From the NCBI GenBank assembly GCA_015655545.1, contig JAATET010000031.1, positions 1 to 64,000 of the forward strand: 64,000 bases of DNA, given 5' to 3'. The notes below the pieces were generated by a model, which was not told where the DNA came from, searched no databases, and saw only the letters and a list, made by a program, of their open reading frames with translations. Of the stretch, positions 43,213 through 53,112 are shown piece after piece. Both the position numbers and the translations under genes were made by a program. How positions within the stretch are numbered: the stretch's first letter is position 1; each line of letters opens with the position of its first letter. This DNA comes from Chthoniobacterales bacterium (GTDB taxonomy: Bacteria; Verrucomicrobiota; Verrucomicrobiia; Chthoniobacterales; JAATET01).

Positions 43213-44987
43213 CTATTGCCCGGGCTGCCGGGCAAGCTTTGCCAGGGGCTCTTCTCCGGCCGCGGCGGCCTCGATCGGTGCAGATTCGGCCGGAGCAATT
43301 TCGGCGGGAGCGTGCGGCGCGGAAGTCGCTGCCGGAGCTTTTTCGTTGCGCGGTCGTGGCGCTTTGGACACTGGCGGTTTTGGGCGCCGGCCGCCTCGAG
43401 CCCGCGTTTGGCAAAATCGATCACGTGACCCTCGCGCAGCAGCCAGAAAAGGTCGGCCGCCACCGCGGTTTCACGCAGCGTCTCGGAGCTACCGGCCGGC
43501 AAGGGGCGCAATTCCACCAGGGCTTTCCATTGCTCCGCGCGCGGTGCGGAACGATGGCCTTCGATATACTCGAGCATGTTGCGCAACGCATCCGAGACGG
43601 GCGTGGCGGCGACGTCGAGATAATGGGGGCGGGCCACGCCGACGTGGGTGATGTTGTCCTGCGTCTTGAAAATTTGCACGCCCTTCGCGGCGAGTTGCTG
43701 GCCGAGAATGTGCGCCAGCGGCAGCGGAAATTTTTCGAGCTCCTCCCACATGCCGCGAGTGAGCCGCAGGACCGCGGAGGCGGATTCGTTCAGCGCGGCC
43801 GGGCCGGGCACCATCACGCGATCGCGGATGCGAACGACGGCTTTCGCCGCATGGTTTTCGCGAAAGTGCCGCTCCACCTCGGCGACCGAGCTGAGCTTTT
43901 GCGCGTCGGTCGCCGGCTCCCCCGCACGTTCCGATGCGGGTTCCTCCGGTTCCGCGCTCGCTTCAACGGCTTCCGCGACGGGCTCCGTGGGTGCTTCCGA
44001 TGCGGGTTCGGTTTGCTCCGTCGGCGGCTCGGCATTTTCCGCGACCAGCTCCGATTCCGCGACGGGCGCTTCGATCGGTTCGCTTTCCGCGGTTTCCACC
44101 GAAGCCGCCGCTTCTTCAGCCGCGGAAGGCTCGGGGACTGGTTGCGGCTTCGTCGCCTCGGAAAGATCGATCGGATAAAAGACGTCCCGCGCGCTTTGCT
44201 CTTCCTTCCATTTTTCGATCAAGGCCTCGTCGCGCTCCATGCGGATGCGGCTCTTGAAGGCTTCGAAGGGCATGTTCGCAAACTTCTCGGCGTGCAGCTG
44301 GCGAATCTTTGTCTGGTAGTCGTGGTAGTTGGGCGGCCCGAGCAGCACGCCGCTCATTCCGCACACGGCCACGAATGGATAGACGCCCTTCGGCGGATCG
44401 ACGGCCACCCGCTCGCGGCGATAAAATTTATCGAGTTGTGTGGCCAGCGCATGCGTCACCGCCTCGGCCTCGCTCAACCACAGGCTGCCGTCGGATTTAA
44501 GCTGGAACAACGGCGTCGCGGTCTCGGCCGCGCGCTTGAAGCCGACGAGATAACGCTCGGATTTTTCGAGAACCAAACGCGCGAGATCGAAAAGAGGATA
44601 AGCCTTCGCGGAGGTTTTGATTTGTTTGGCCAGTCCGTCCACGCCATGGCGGTCGGGCATGAATTGAATTTCCCAACCGTTCAGCGCGGGTTCGGGCGCG
44701 CGCTCCGGGCGGCGTTCTTCGCGCCGGCCATCGTGGCGCTCGGGCCGCCCGCCGCCGGGTCGTTTGCCCGTGCCGCCGCCGTCACGCCGGGGAGGCCTGC
44801 GATCGGATCTCGGTCCCCGATCCTGCCATTTGCCGCCGCCGCGCTCGGGGCGATCTCCGCCGCCGTGTTTCGCGGCCAATTTCGCGAGCCGCTCGCCGGA
44901 ATCCGCTTCCTTCGCCCAGGCCGGGGCAAAGCTCAGGGACAGATCGATCGCGGCAAGATCGGGGGGCGAAGACGGCTCATCATTCAT
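43213..44987 (-). CDS. Large uncharacterised protein, probably frameshifted near its end
   Basis: A protein of about 590 residues. Residues 25-95 are Arg/Gly-rich (RGGGKWQDRGPRSDRRPPRR), an RNA-binding style; 105-275 form a folded domain (WEIQFMPDRHGVDGLAKQIK, FDLARLVLEKSERYLVGF, VYPFVAVCGMSGVLLGPPNYHDYQ); then an acidic Ala/Glu/Pro linker and a second domain with FRENHAAKAVVRIRDRVMVPG. The raw frame runs to 43158 through an implausible basic tail and into the ferritin-like gene. Shifting by one base at the C run near 43382-43384 restores an Ala/Pro/Glu tail ending at a TAG at 43213-43215. No function known. Confidence 0.7.
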
Positions 44988-45102
44988 GGGGTGAAAACGC
45001 TAACCTGCATTGTCCACAAACTCCAACTCCGACTTGGAGGCATCGCTGTCACGATTTCGTTTTTGTGTTCGCCGGGCCGCGCCTTTGTGATCGCCTGATC
45101 CG

Positions 45103-47910
45103 ATGGTTGTCTTTCAAAAAGGCCAGCGCTGGATTAGCGAGTCCGAGCCGGAGCTCGGCGTCGGCGTGGTCGTCGATGCCGCGCCCGGCCGCGTCTTCCT
45201 GCTTTATCGCGCCAGCAACACGCTGCGCCAATACGCCACCGACTCCGCGCCGATCAAGCGCGTGGAATTTCGACCCGGCGACACGATCAAGACGCACGCG
45301 GACGAAGCGCTGCTCGTGGAGTCCGTCGAGCTGCGCGCCGACGGCGTGCTGGTATATCGTGGCGGCGGCCGAGAATTGCCCGAGACGGATCTCTCCGACA
45401 CGCTCAGCTTCGGCAAACCCGAGGAGCGGCTCTACGCCGGACAGGTCGATGGGAACGAGGTCTTCGATCTTCGCTACGAATCCCACCGCCGCCGGCATCA
45501 AATCCGCAACTCTCCGGTGCGCGGCCTGGTCGGCGCCCGCATCGACCTTATTCCGCACCAGCTTTACATCGCGCAGGAGGTCGCCGCGCGCGCCCTCCCG
45601 CGCGTGCTTCTCGCGGACGAGGTCGGGCTGGGAAAAACGATCGAGGCCTGCCTCGTGCTCCACCGGCTCCATCGCAGCGGGCGCGCGGGGCGCATCTTGA
45701 TCCTCGTCCCCGAGCCGCTCGTCCATCAATGGTTCGTCGAGTTGTTGAGACGGTTCAATCTGCTCGTGAGCATTTTCGACGAAGAGCGCTGCCAGTCCAT
45801 CGAGGCCGGAGAGGCCGGAGCGAATCCTTTTCTCGACGACCAGGTGATTCTTTGCCCGCTGCCACTGGCCGCGCAAAATCAAAAACGCGCGCGGCAGGTC
45901 GTCGAGGCGGGCTGGGATCTCGTCGTCGTGGACGAGGCGCATCATCTCGAGTGGACGCCGAAAATCGCGAGCCCGGAATACCAGGTCGTCGAGGCCATCG
46001 CCGCCGTCGTGCCCGGGGTGATCCTGCTCACCGCGACGCCCGAGCAGCTCGGCACGGAAGGTCATTTCGCCCGCCTGCGCCTGCTCGATCCCGATCGCTA
46101 TGGCGATTTCTCGAAGTTCGAAAACGAACGCGCGGAATATCGGAAAACCGCGAAGGTTGCGGCCAGGCTGCTTGACGGAAAATCGCTTGCCGCCACGGAC
46201 CTCAACGCCATCCGAAGCCTTTGCCAGGCCGATCCCGAGCGGCTCGGACAGCATCTCGCGGCCTTGAAGAAAAAGGAGCCGTCCGCAAAAGACGCGCTGA
46301 TTCGCGAGCTGCTCGACCAGCATGGCACCGGTCGCGTGATGTTCCGAAACACCCGCGCGACGATGAAGGGCTTTCCGAAGCGGCGCGTTCATCTCGAGCC
46401 TCTCGCCGAGGCGGCTTTGAGGGAGGAATTGGAAGCCGACAACTCCGCGGAAGGCCGTTCCTACAAGCTCGCGAAAGACGCCCGCATGGAGTGGCTCGTG
46501 GAATTTCTGCAGAAAAAACGCCAGGCCAAAGTGCTGCTCATCTGCCGCACGCGCGAAAAAGTGCTCGCGCTCGACAAGGCTTTGAAAGCACGGCTGAGCC
46601 TCAAGATCGGACTCTTTCACGAAGACCTCACGCTTCTCCAGCGCGACCGAAACGCCGCCTGGTTTTCGGAAGAAGACGGCGCGCGGATTCTGCTTTGCTC
46701 CGAGATCGGCAGCGAAGGGCGGAATTTCCAGTTCGCGCATCATCTGGTGCTTTTCGATCTGCCGACGAATCCCGAACTCCTCGAACAGCGCATCGGCCGT
46801 CTCGACCGCATCGGGCAGACCGAGACGATCTCGATTCACGTGCCGTTTCCGCGCGGAAGCCATCTCGAAGTTTTGGCGCGCTGGTATCACGAGGGGCTCG
46901 ATGCGTTTGAAAAATCCCTCGAAGGCGGCCGCGAGCTCGTCGCAAAATTCGGCCAACGGCTCGAGGGCTTCATCGCGGGCGGGAAGCCGGCTTCAGAGTT
47001 CGCAAAATTCCTCGCCGAGACACGCGAATACCACGCCAAAATCACGAAGGAACTCGCGCAAGGACAGGATCGTCTTTTGCAGATGAACTCGTGCCGGCCG
47101 GAAGTCGCGAGGCAGATTGTCGGGCAGATTGCCGCGCTCGATCGCGACCTTTCGCTCGACGCTTACCTCCTGCGCATGTTCGACCATTTCGGCGTGCACG
47201 TGGAGGAGTTGTCGGCGCGCACCTATCTGGCGATTCCGGCGAATCTCACGACGGATGCGTTCCCGGAGCTGCCCGAGGAAGGGCTCGCGCTCACCTGCGA
47301 TCGCGCGAAGGCGCTGAGCCGCGAGGAAATCGGCTTTCTCACCTGGGATCATCCGATCGTCACCGGCGCGATCGACCTGCTGCTCGGCTCCGAGCAAGGA
47401 AACAGCGTCTTCGCCATGTGGTCGGGCGGCTCCGAGCAGGGCATGTATCTCGAAACGATCTACGTGCTCGAGCCCGTCGCGCCGCCGTCGCTCCACGCGG
47501 ATCGATTCCTGCCGCCGACACCGCTGCGGATCGTCGTCGATGCCAGGGGCGAGGACGTTTCCGCCGACGTGAATCCGGAATCCGGCGATCTTCAGGCCGG
47601 CTCGGTGCTGCATCTGCTCGACAACCGCCGCATCAAACAAAAAGTCCTGCCCGACATGCTCGAGAAAAGTCGGGACTACGCGGGGGAGCGTGCGATCGCG
47701 GTCGTGCGGACGGCGACCGAAAAAATGCAGACGCTGCTTCGCGGTGAGGCCGAGCGGCTGCGGGATTTGCAAAAGATGAACGACCACATTCGCGACGAGG
47801 AAATCGCGCTGGTCGAATCGCAGATCGAGGATCTGGCGACGCGTCTCAAGGATGCGCCGTTGCGACTGGATGCGGTGCGATTGATTTGGCGCACGCCGGG
47901 CGGAGCTTGA
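45103..47910 (+). CDS. rapA: RapA-like SNF2 helicase
   Basis: A 935-residue RNA-polymerase-associated SWI2/SNF2 ATPase. The N-terminal 130 residues form the tandem KOW/Tudor-like part (GQRWISESEPELGVGVVVDAA). The ATPase has LADEVGLGKTIEA (GLGKT at 175-179), ILVPEPLVHQW, VVDEAHHLEW near 275, LLTATPEQLG, then the second RecA lobe with ICRTREKVLAL and LEQRIGRLDRIGQ. RapA recycles RNA polymerase after transcription. Length matches the family (about 960 in E. coli). Confidence 0.94.
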   Translation: MVVFQKGQRWISESEPELGVGVVVDAAPGRVFLLYRASNTLRQYATDSAPIKRVEFRPGDTIKTHADEALLVESVELRADGVLVYRGGGRELPETDLSDTLSFGKPEERLYAGQVDGNEVFDLRYESHRRRHQIRNSPVRGLVGARIDLIPHQLYIAQEVAARALPRVLLADEVGLGKTIEACLVLHRLHRSGRAGRILILVPEPLVHQWFVELLRRFNLLVSIFDEERCQSIEAGEAGANPFLDDQVILCPLPLAAQNQKRARQVVEAGWDLVVVDEAHHLEWTPKIASPEYQVVEAIAAVVPGVILLTATPEQLGTEGHFARLRLLDPDRYGDFSKFENERAEYRKTAKVAARLLDGKSLAATDLNAIRSLCQADPERLGQHLAALKKKEPSAKDALIRELLDQHGTGRVMFRNTRATMKGFPKRRVHLEPLAEAALREELEADNSAEGRSYKLAKDARMEWLVEFLQKKRQAKVLLICRTREKVLALDKALKARLSLKIGLFHEDLTLLQRDRNAAWFSEEDGARILLCSEIGSEGRNFQFAHHLVLFDLPTNPELLEQRIGRLDRIGQTETISIHVPFPRGSHLEVLARWYHEGLDAFEKSLEGGRELVAKFGQRLEGFIAGGKPASEFAKFLAETREYHAKITKELAQGQDRLLQMNSCRPEVARQIVGQIAALDRDLSLDAYLLRMFDHFGVHVEELSARTYLAIPANLTTDAFPELPEEGLALTCDRAKALSREEIGFLTWDHPIVTGAIDLLLGSEQGNSVFAMWSGGSEQGMYLETIYVLEPVAPPSLHADRFLPPTPLRIVVDARGEDVSADVNPESGDLQAGSVLHLLDNRRIKQKVLPDMLEKSRDYAGERAIAVVRTATEKMQTLLRGEAERLRDLQKMNDHIRDEEIALVESQIEDLATRLKDAPLRLDAVRLIWRTPGGA

Positions 47911-47971
47911 AGAATTTCGAGTTGGCCGGTGTTGACCGACTCGTTACTCTGGTGGAAAACCAAGGAGCATT

Positions 47972-48061
47972 ATGGGCAAAGGCAATCACAGTCATCGCAA
48001 GGAAGTCATAAAGCCCAAGCAGGAAAAGCCGAAGCCGCTGCCCGTCAGCAAGCGGCCGTAA
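47972..48061 (+). CDS. Small basic protein, 29 residues
   Basis: MGKGNHSHRKEVIKPKQEK then PKPLPVSKRP. The opening MGKGN followed by basic and Asn/His residues is shared by short conserved proteins found in many bacteria. A ribosome binding site AAGGAG lies 6 bases before the ATG. No function known; too short for ordinary gene finders. Confidence 0.75.
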   Translation: MGKGNHSHRKEVIKPKQEKPKPLPVSKRP

Positions 48062-48102
48062 GCGATAAATCCGCGGGCGGGTTTCCGGGCTCTGTCCCCT
48101 AA

Positions 48103-48133
48103 AAGGGAAACGCCCGGTTTTGCAACCGGGCGT
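48103..48133 (-). terminator. Terminator of the RRM gene
   Basis: A perfect 10-bp stem ACGCCCGGTT/AACCGGGCGT (48110-48119 with 48124-48133) with a four-base loop. On the minus strand it is followed by TTCCCTTTT, so it ends the RRM gene; no comparable T-run follows on the plus strand. Confidence 0.85.
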
Positions 48134-48157
48134 CTGCTTGAAATTTACCAACCGAGA

Positions 48158-48493
48158 TTAGTAACGACCGCGGCTGCCGCCATCGCGACCGCCACCGCCA
48201 CGGTTTCCGCCGCCGCCGCCGAACTTGCGTCCGCCGCCGCCTTCTTCACGCGGGCGGGCTTCGTTGACCGTAAGATTACGGCCGTCGAGGTCCTTGCCGC
48301 TGAACTGCGAGATCGCCGCCTGGGCTTCCGAGTCGGAAGACATGGTGACGAACGCGAATCCACGCGAGTTGCCGGTTTCGCGATCGGTCACGAGAGCGGC
48401 TTCGCTCACGGTGCCAGCCTGCGAGAAGAGGCTCTTGAGTTCGGATTCGGTGGTGTTGAAGGAAAGATTTCCAACGTAGAGTTTGCTACCCAT
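48158..48493 (-). CDS. RRM RNA-binding protein with Gly/Arg tail
   Basis: A 111-residue protein with one RRM at residues 3-80: RNP2 LYVGNLSF and RNP1 RGFAFVTM, then a tail of Gly and Arg (EEGGGGRKFGGGGGNRGGGG). Single-RRM glycine-rich proteins bind single-stranded RNA and are often cold-induced in cyanobacteria and related groups. A leader of some 280 bases without a gene lies upstream (48494-48772), which could hold a regulatory 5' UTR; I see no known riboswitch there. Confidence 0.93.
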   Translation of the reverse strand: MGSKLYVGNLSFNTTESELKSLFSQAGTVSEAALVTDRETGNSRGFAFVTMSSDSEAQAAISQFSGKDLDGRNLTVNEARPREEGGGGRKFGGGGGNRGGGGRDGGSRGRY

Positions 48494-48772
48494 AACTAGT
48501 GTTTTCTATTTAAATTGCTGAGTCTTCGCCGCGGATTCCGGTCATCGGATTCGAATCGCCACAGGAAGGGTCATGGCCGAAGCCACTCTGCAAACACTAC
48601 TAGCTAATCTACCTACGCCCAAAGGGGCTCTGCAAGGTGAAGCAAACCACGGATCGGCGAATCCACAAGGGAAATCGTGGAAAGCTTTTCCGGACCCGCT
48701 CCGCAAACTCCGCGCTTGCGCCGGCGAAGTTACGCTTTAGGGATTTCAGGAACGCTTTCGTTTTGATCCATC

Positions 48773-50362
48773 ATGCTTTCTCCTTTCGCTAGAATTCTTG
48801 TCGTTCTCGCGCTGGCAGATGCGGGGGCATTTCGCGCCGGCGCGCAGACAACCCCTCCGCCCGCTCCGCGCGTGGAACCGGGCCTCGAGACGGCGGTAAA
48901 ATGGATCTGGAAAGTCGAGCCTTCGCCGCCGGGAAACTGGGGACTTCCCTTGCCGGCGATCCCGGTTCCTCCGACCATGGCGCGGGCGGAATCGCTGCCC
49001 GGAACTTCGACCATTCCCCGGGGGACTGCGGTCGCGCCGGCGGGGTTTTCGGGATCGGCGGGCGCTTATACCGTGAAAAAAGGCGACGCGCTGATTTTGA
49101 TCGGCCGGCGATTCCGGGTGCCGGTGGATTTGCTCAAGGAGGTCAACGGTCTCACGACCAGCAATATTCGCGTTGGCCAGGTCTTGCGCATTCCATCGCC
49201 GGAAGAAGTGCGGGCTCGTGCCCCCGCTCCGGCTGTCCTGCCAACCGCCGTCGCCCGCAACCCGGCCGCGCCCGTAAAAAAGACGCCGGCGCCGGCGGAG
49301 AATGACAACCTCGCGCTGCAGGTTTTCCTCGATCGGCAGGGCTTTTCGAGCGGCCCGATCGACGGACAGGACAGCCCGGCGCTTCAAAAAACCGCGCAGC
49401 TTTATCGAGACAGCCACGAAAATGCAAAAGATCCCGCCGTACTTCTCCAGATGGCGCAGGCCGCCGGCGATCCCGTCACCATTTACACGCTCAAGGTGGA
49501 AGACTTTCGATTTATTGCGCCACCTCGCGCGGCAAGGGCGGAAGCCGGAAGCACTCCCGAACCCGCGGGCAAAAAATCCCGGAAAGGTTCGTCCATCGTG
49601 CAGCCGCAGGCGAAGCCGTCTTATCACGACCTGACTTCCGCGATCATGCTGGCTTACCGCACGCCTTGGGAGTTCATCGCCGAGCGCTTCCATTGCGACG
49701 AGGCCTATCTGCATCATCTCAACGCGCAGCTTCGCGATGTGCCGACCATCGGCACCGAGCTGCGCGTGCCGAACGTGATTCCTTTTGCGATCGAGCGCGC
49801 GCTGGCCGAGCCGCTGCAGCCGCCGGCCGATGCGCAACCATCCGTCACCGCGGCCGTGGTCGATCTCTCGCGGCTGGAAATTTCCCGCGGCGGCGCATTG
49901 GTCGCGGTGATGCCGCTCTCGATGGCCCGGCCCGGTTTGAAAGGACGCGATCCCTGGGTGATTCGGGATGCCATTCCGCGCCCCTGTCTCGTCACGGAGC
50001 AGGAATTGCGCGTGAAGCCGCAGCCCGCCACCCGCATCTTCGGCCGCGACGACCCCTCCGCCACGCCCCCGCCCACGAAAGTGCACGCCCGCGTGGAGCA
50101 AACCCTCGCCGCCGGCCCGAATAATCCGGTCGGCATCCTTTGGGTCAATCTCGCCAAGGCGGACGGCGCCGAGCCCCTGCCCTATGGATTGCACGGCACG
50201 AGCATTCCCGACCACATGCGCGCGCAGGAAAGCCTCGGCGGACTGCGCCTGACGAATTGGGATATCGCCCGCGCGGTGCATCTGCTGCCTCCGGGAACGA
50301 AGCTCGAGTGGAAGCAAAGCGGCCCGATGATGCCCGTTCCCGTCGCGCGCCCCGCCATGTAG
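48773..50362 (+). CDS. LysM protein with degenerate L,D-transpeptidase domain
   Basis: A 529-residue secreted protein. Signal peptide [18 protein letters not shown]; a LysM domain at about 98-140 ([29 protein letters not shown] ... VGQVLRIP); a peptidoglycan-binding-like motif ([32 protein letters not shown]); a second LysM-like segment ([21 protein letters not shown]); and a C-terminal YkuD-like domain with [27 protein letters not shown]. Active enzymes have SHGCxRL; here it is SLGGLRL, so the catalytic Cys is Gly490 and the His is Leu488. It probably binds peptidoglycan without transpeptidase activity. Confidence 0.85.
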   Translation: MLSPFARILVVLALADAGAFRAGAQTTPPPAPRVEPGLETAVKWIWKVEPSPPGNWGLPLPAIPVPPTMARAESLPGTSTIPRGTAVAPAGFSGSAGAYTVKKGDALILIGRRFRVPVDLLKEVNGLTTSNIRVGQVLRIPSPEEVRARAPAPAVLPTAVARNPAAPVKKTPAPAENDNLALQVFLDRQGFSSGPIDGQDSPALQKTAQLYRDSHENAKDPAVLLQMAQAAGDPVTIYTLKVEDFRFIAPPRAARAEAGSTPEPAGKKSRKGSSIVQPQAKPSYHDLTSAIMLAYRTPWEFIAERFHCDEAYLHHLNAQLRDVPTIGTELRVPNVIPFAIERALAEPLQPPADAQPSVTAAVVDLSRLEISRGGALVAVMPLSMARPGLKGRDPWVIRDAIPRPCLVTEQELRVKPQPATRIFGRDDPSATPPPTKVHARVEQTLAAGPNNPVGILWVNLAKADGAEPLPYGLHGTSIPDHMRAQESLGGLRLTNWDIARAVHLLPPGTKLEWKQSGPMMPVPVARPAM

Positions 50363-50416
50363 CGGCGAGAGCAAAGGTTGCTATCTCGGGAAACTGGCGC
50401 ATGGTAGCGCCCCCGC

Positions 50417-50677
50417 ATGCAGCATTATCAATCCCTGGGCCTTAAATTCGACGCGACCCGGGACGAAATAAAATCCGCTTACCGCCGTCTCGCGGGCGTG
50501 CATCACCCCGACCGTGGCGGCTCGCCGGAAGTTTTCCACCGCATCCAGGCCGCCTACGAAGTGATCGGCGATGCAAAGAGCCGCCGGGAATACGATGTGA
50601 CGTGGAGCAGGAAACCGGTGACCTCGGTGCGCGAGACCGCCCGCGAACTCGCGGCAGACTATTTCGACAAGTGTTGA
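50417..50677 (+). CDS. J-domain protein, start of an operon of unknowns
   Basis: An 86-residue protein that is nearly only a J domain: YQSLGLKFDATRDEIKSAYRRLAGVHHPDRGGS with the HPD motif at 30-32, and AAYEVIGDAKSRREYD. J domains recruit and stimulate DnaK. The tail RKPVTSVRETARELAADYF is short, with no zinc or client domain. It begins a run of four closely spaced forward genes. Confidence 0.9.
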   Translation: MQHYQSLGLKFDATRDEIKSAYRRLAGVHHPDRGGSPEVFHRIQAAYEVIGDAKSRREYDVTWSRKPVTSVRETARELAADYFDKC

Positions 50678-50688
50678 GGAAAAATTTG

Positions 50689-51168
50689 ATGACCAATATA
50701 ACCGCCGGCGTTCAGGAAGAGTTCAACGAGCAGGTCCAATCCGTCTACCGGCGGACCAAGGGCCGGCTGGAGGGGGAGCGGGAATTGATCAGCCAAGGCG
50801 ACGCGCTGCTCGGCCAAATCGAGTCGCTCGCGGAAAGCCCCCAGGAATTCCAAGTCTACATCGGCCTCGCGTTTCACCGCCGGCTGCTCTTCGAGAAAAA
50901 AGCGATGCTCGAGCGGCTCATCGTCTCCGCCCCCTGCCCGACGACCGTGCTGGAAAGTCTCAAGACCCACAAAATGGTGCGCGTCGCCGCGTCCGCGAAA
51001 ACCGCGTGGGACGGACTCTGGGACAAGCAGCCGCAGGCCATGTGGGATGCCGTGATTCTCAACGCCCGCGAACAAATCAAGGCGGCCCGGGCAGCGGAAG
51101 CCGCGACTGAGGAAACCGAGTCCGACGAGGACGAAGCAGACGAGGACATCGATAATGACAACGACTGA
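50689..51168 (+). CDS. Uncharacterised acidic-tail protein
   Basis: A 159-residue mainly helical protein (VQEEFNEQVQSVYRRTKGRLEGERELISQGDALLGQ, FQVYIGLAFHRRLLFEKKAMLERLI) ending in an acidic tail TEESDEDEADEDIDND. The ATG is 11 bases after the J-domain stop and the 3' end overlaps the next gene by 14 bases, so all belong to one operon. No family recognised. Confidence 0.65.
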   Translation: MTNITAGVQEEFNEQVQSVYRRTKGRLEGERELISQGDALLGQIESLAESPQEFQVYIGLAFHRRLLFEKKAMLERLIVSAPCPTTVLESLKTHKMVRVAASAKTAWDGLWDKQPQAMWDAVILNAREQIKAARAAEAATEETESDEDEADEDIDNDND

Positions 51169-51850
51169 AAATCCCCAAACCGCACTCGTGCGCGCAGCTT
51201 TGGCAAGCGGCGCCTCCGCCGGCGAACACAGCCTGCTGGCCCTCGCCAGGGACACCGACGACACGCAGCTCGCGGTGATCGTGGGCGAACTTCCCGCCGC
51301 CGACATTCTGGCTCTCGCGCTGGAAGCGGACATCACGAAGGTCTCGATGGTGCACCTCTTCGCCACGCCCGAGCAGATGCTTGCGGCCTTCGAGCGCATC
51401 GGCTCGCACTGGAGCCAGCTCGCGAAAGTCCCGAGCGCCGAGGACTATTTGATCCGCCGGCAGGACATCGAGGACTTTCTCTGCCCGATGATGTTCGGCA
51501 CCAACGACGCGGTTCGTGCGAAAGAAATGATGAAAGCCTTCCTCACGAAGGAATACGCCGTGGACGCGCTCTATTTTCTCGGCATCGGCCAGAACGGCCG
51601 CGAACAACTCCTCACCCAGGCCGCCACCGCCCCCTTTGCCCGCGACAGCTGGCAGCAGCTTTGGGAAATCGCCTTCGAGCTCCAGCCGCGCGCCCGCAAG
51701 ACGATGCGTTCGCATTACGACGGCACGCTCGAAAGCACCAGGGACGTCGATGGCATGTTCGCCCGCGACATTTTGAACGAGCTCCAGCGCGTCGCCGCCT
51801 CGCACCAGCCCGAGCAGATCGAGGCCGAAGACGAGTTCGTGGATATCTAG
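51155..51850 (+). CDS. Uncharacterised helical protein
   Basis: A 231-residue helical protein: LARDTDDTQLAVIVGELPAADILALALEADITKV, DIEDFLCPMMFGTNDAVRAKEMMKAFLTKEYAVDALYFLGIG, ending in QIEAEDEFVDI. There is no signal or membrane segment. It overlaps the preceding gene by 14 bases and precedes the next by 3. It could be a partner of the J-domain protein. Function unknown. Confidence 0.65.
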   Translation: MTTTENPQTALVRAALASGASAGEHSLLALARDTDDTQLAVIVGELPAADILALALEADITKVSMVHLFATPEQMLAAFERIGSHWSQLAKVPSAEDYLIRRQDIEDFLCPMMFGTNDAVRAKEMMKAFLTKEYAVDALYFLGIGQNGREQLLTQAATAPFARDSWQQLWEIAFELQPRARKTMRSHYDGTLESTRDVDGMFARDILNELQRVAASHQPEQIEAEDEFVDI

Positions 51851-51853
51851 CCG

Positions 51854-52654
51854 ATGCTTCTCGCGACCACGGATGACCGCGATCCTTTGACCGCGGCGAT
51901 CGCTGCGGCGAAACGGGCCGGCCACGCGGATTGCGCGAAATGGCAGGAAGACCTCACGGTCATGACCGCCGAGCTGTCGTCGAAATTCTTCGGCACGCGC
52001 AGCGTCGAGATGATCCGCTCCGGCCTCGCAATGTCCGTGAAGCTTCTCGGCATGGGCCTGCTCGAGCACAGCAAAGGCGCGCCGGATGTCGATCTCTGGC
52101 TGCAGTCGCTCGAACGACTCGGCATCAAAGGCGTGACCTCCACCGCCATCGAGCGAATCAAAATCGTCGCCACGCTGCCGGAGTCTCCCGTGCTCAAGGG
52201 CCTCGAAGAAACCGAGCCGCGCACGCTGCTCCTGCTCTGCACGTCCTGCACCGACGCCAGGGAGGCCTGGCTCTGGCTCGAGGACCACGCGCAGTGCCGC
52301 CGGGAATATTTAAGCTCCATCCGCCTCGCCAAATGGCTGCTCGCGCAGACGCCCAGCGGCCGGGTGAAGGATCGCAATCTCCGCCACTCCGACGACGGCA
52401 CCGACATGCTGCTCAGCGACGAAGTCATCGACGAAGTCATGGCCAATATCTGCGGCCTGCCGCGCAGCCTCGACGACATCGGCGTCGTCGAGCCGTGCAA
52501 GCTCGCACCTGTAAAATATCGCGAAGCCCGCGAAGCCTACGACGCTCTCGTGGCACGCCTCGACGCCGGCCTCCGGAAAGCTTTGCTCTTCGATGGCAAG
52601 CCCTGGTTCGACCGCTACGTTTTGCAAAGCAAGGCGGCCAAAGCCGTCCGGTGA
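51854..52654 (+). CDS. Uncharacterised protein, last of J-domain operon
   Basis: A 266-residue protein, mostly helical, with TAELSSKFFGTRSVEMIRSGLAMSVKLLGMGLLEH near residue 40, TSTAIERIKIVATLPES, and a Cys-rich-ish stretch LLLLCTSCTDAREAWLWLEDHAQCRREYL. It begins 3 bases after the preceding stop with no room for an independent promoter. No family recognised. Confidence 0.65.
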   Translation: MLLATTDDRDPLTAAIAAAKRAGHADCAKWQEDLTVMTAELSSKFFGTRSVEMIRSGLAMSVKLLGMGLLEHSKGAPDVDLWLQSLERLGIKGVTSTAIERIKIVATLPESPVLKGLEETEPRTLLLLCTSCTDAREAWLWLEDHAQCRREYLSSIRLAKWLLAQTPSGRVKDRNLRHSDDGTDMLLSDEVIDEVMANICGLPRSLDDIGVVEPCKLAPVKYREAREAYDALVARLDAGLRKALLFDGKPWFDRYVLQSKAAKAVR

Positions 52655-52689
52655 ACGCCGGACGAAAGCCAGCCATCACAGAACCGCTG

Positions 52690-53112
52690 CTATTTCTCGG
52701 GGACAAACGGGTTTACGACCCGCACGCCGCCGTAGTCCTGACCGTGGCTGAGATCTTCGGAGTAGATGACCTGCGCGGACAGCTCATGGGCGGCAGCGAT
52801 GATCGCGGCGTCCCAGTAAGAAATCTGGAATCGTGAATGAAGCTGAAAAGCCGCTTGCACGAGCTCGCCGGAAATCGGAACGACGGGATATTCCATCAAG
52901 ATAGATAGCGTTTCTCCCGCTTCTTTCGCCGTGATGCCGAGGCGTTTTTTGGCAAACGCGACCGCGATGAATTCCTGCAGAACCTGGGCGGAAATTCCGA
53001 TGTCTTCGGCCTCGATAATCTTGCGCGCGACTTCCCGTTTCGTGGCGTCTTCGGGAGCTTTCGAGCCGGCGTAAAGAAACAGATTAGTGTCTGCGAAGCA
53101 CCGGGCGGTCAT
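52690..53112 (-). CDS. vapC: PIN-domain toxin (VapC-type)
   Basis: A 140-residue PIN-domain RNase: acids in CFADTNLFLY (D8), EDIGISAQVLQEFIAVAF (E in the middle) and ISYWDAAIIAAA with VIYSEDLSHGQDYGGVRVVNPF at the end, the standard PIN arrangement. As a toxin it cleaves tRNA or rRNA. It overlaps the upstream RHH antitoxin gene by 29 bases. Confidence 0.88.
   Translation of the reverse strand: MTARCFADTNLFLYAGSKAPEDATKREVARKIIEAEDIGISAQVLQEFIAVAFAKKRLGITAKEAGETLSILMEYPVVPISGELVQAAFQLHSRFQISYWDAAIIAAAHELSAQVIYSEDLSHGQDYGGVRVVNPFVPEK

Noticed and set aside
45049-46956. Minus-strand frame of 635 codons opposite rapA
   Set aside because: Shadow of the SNF2 helicase gene.
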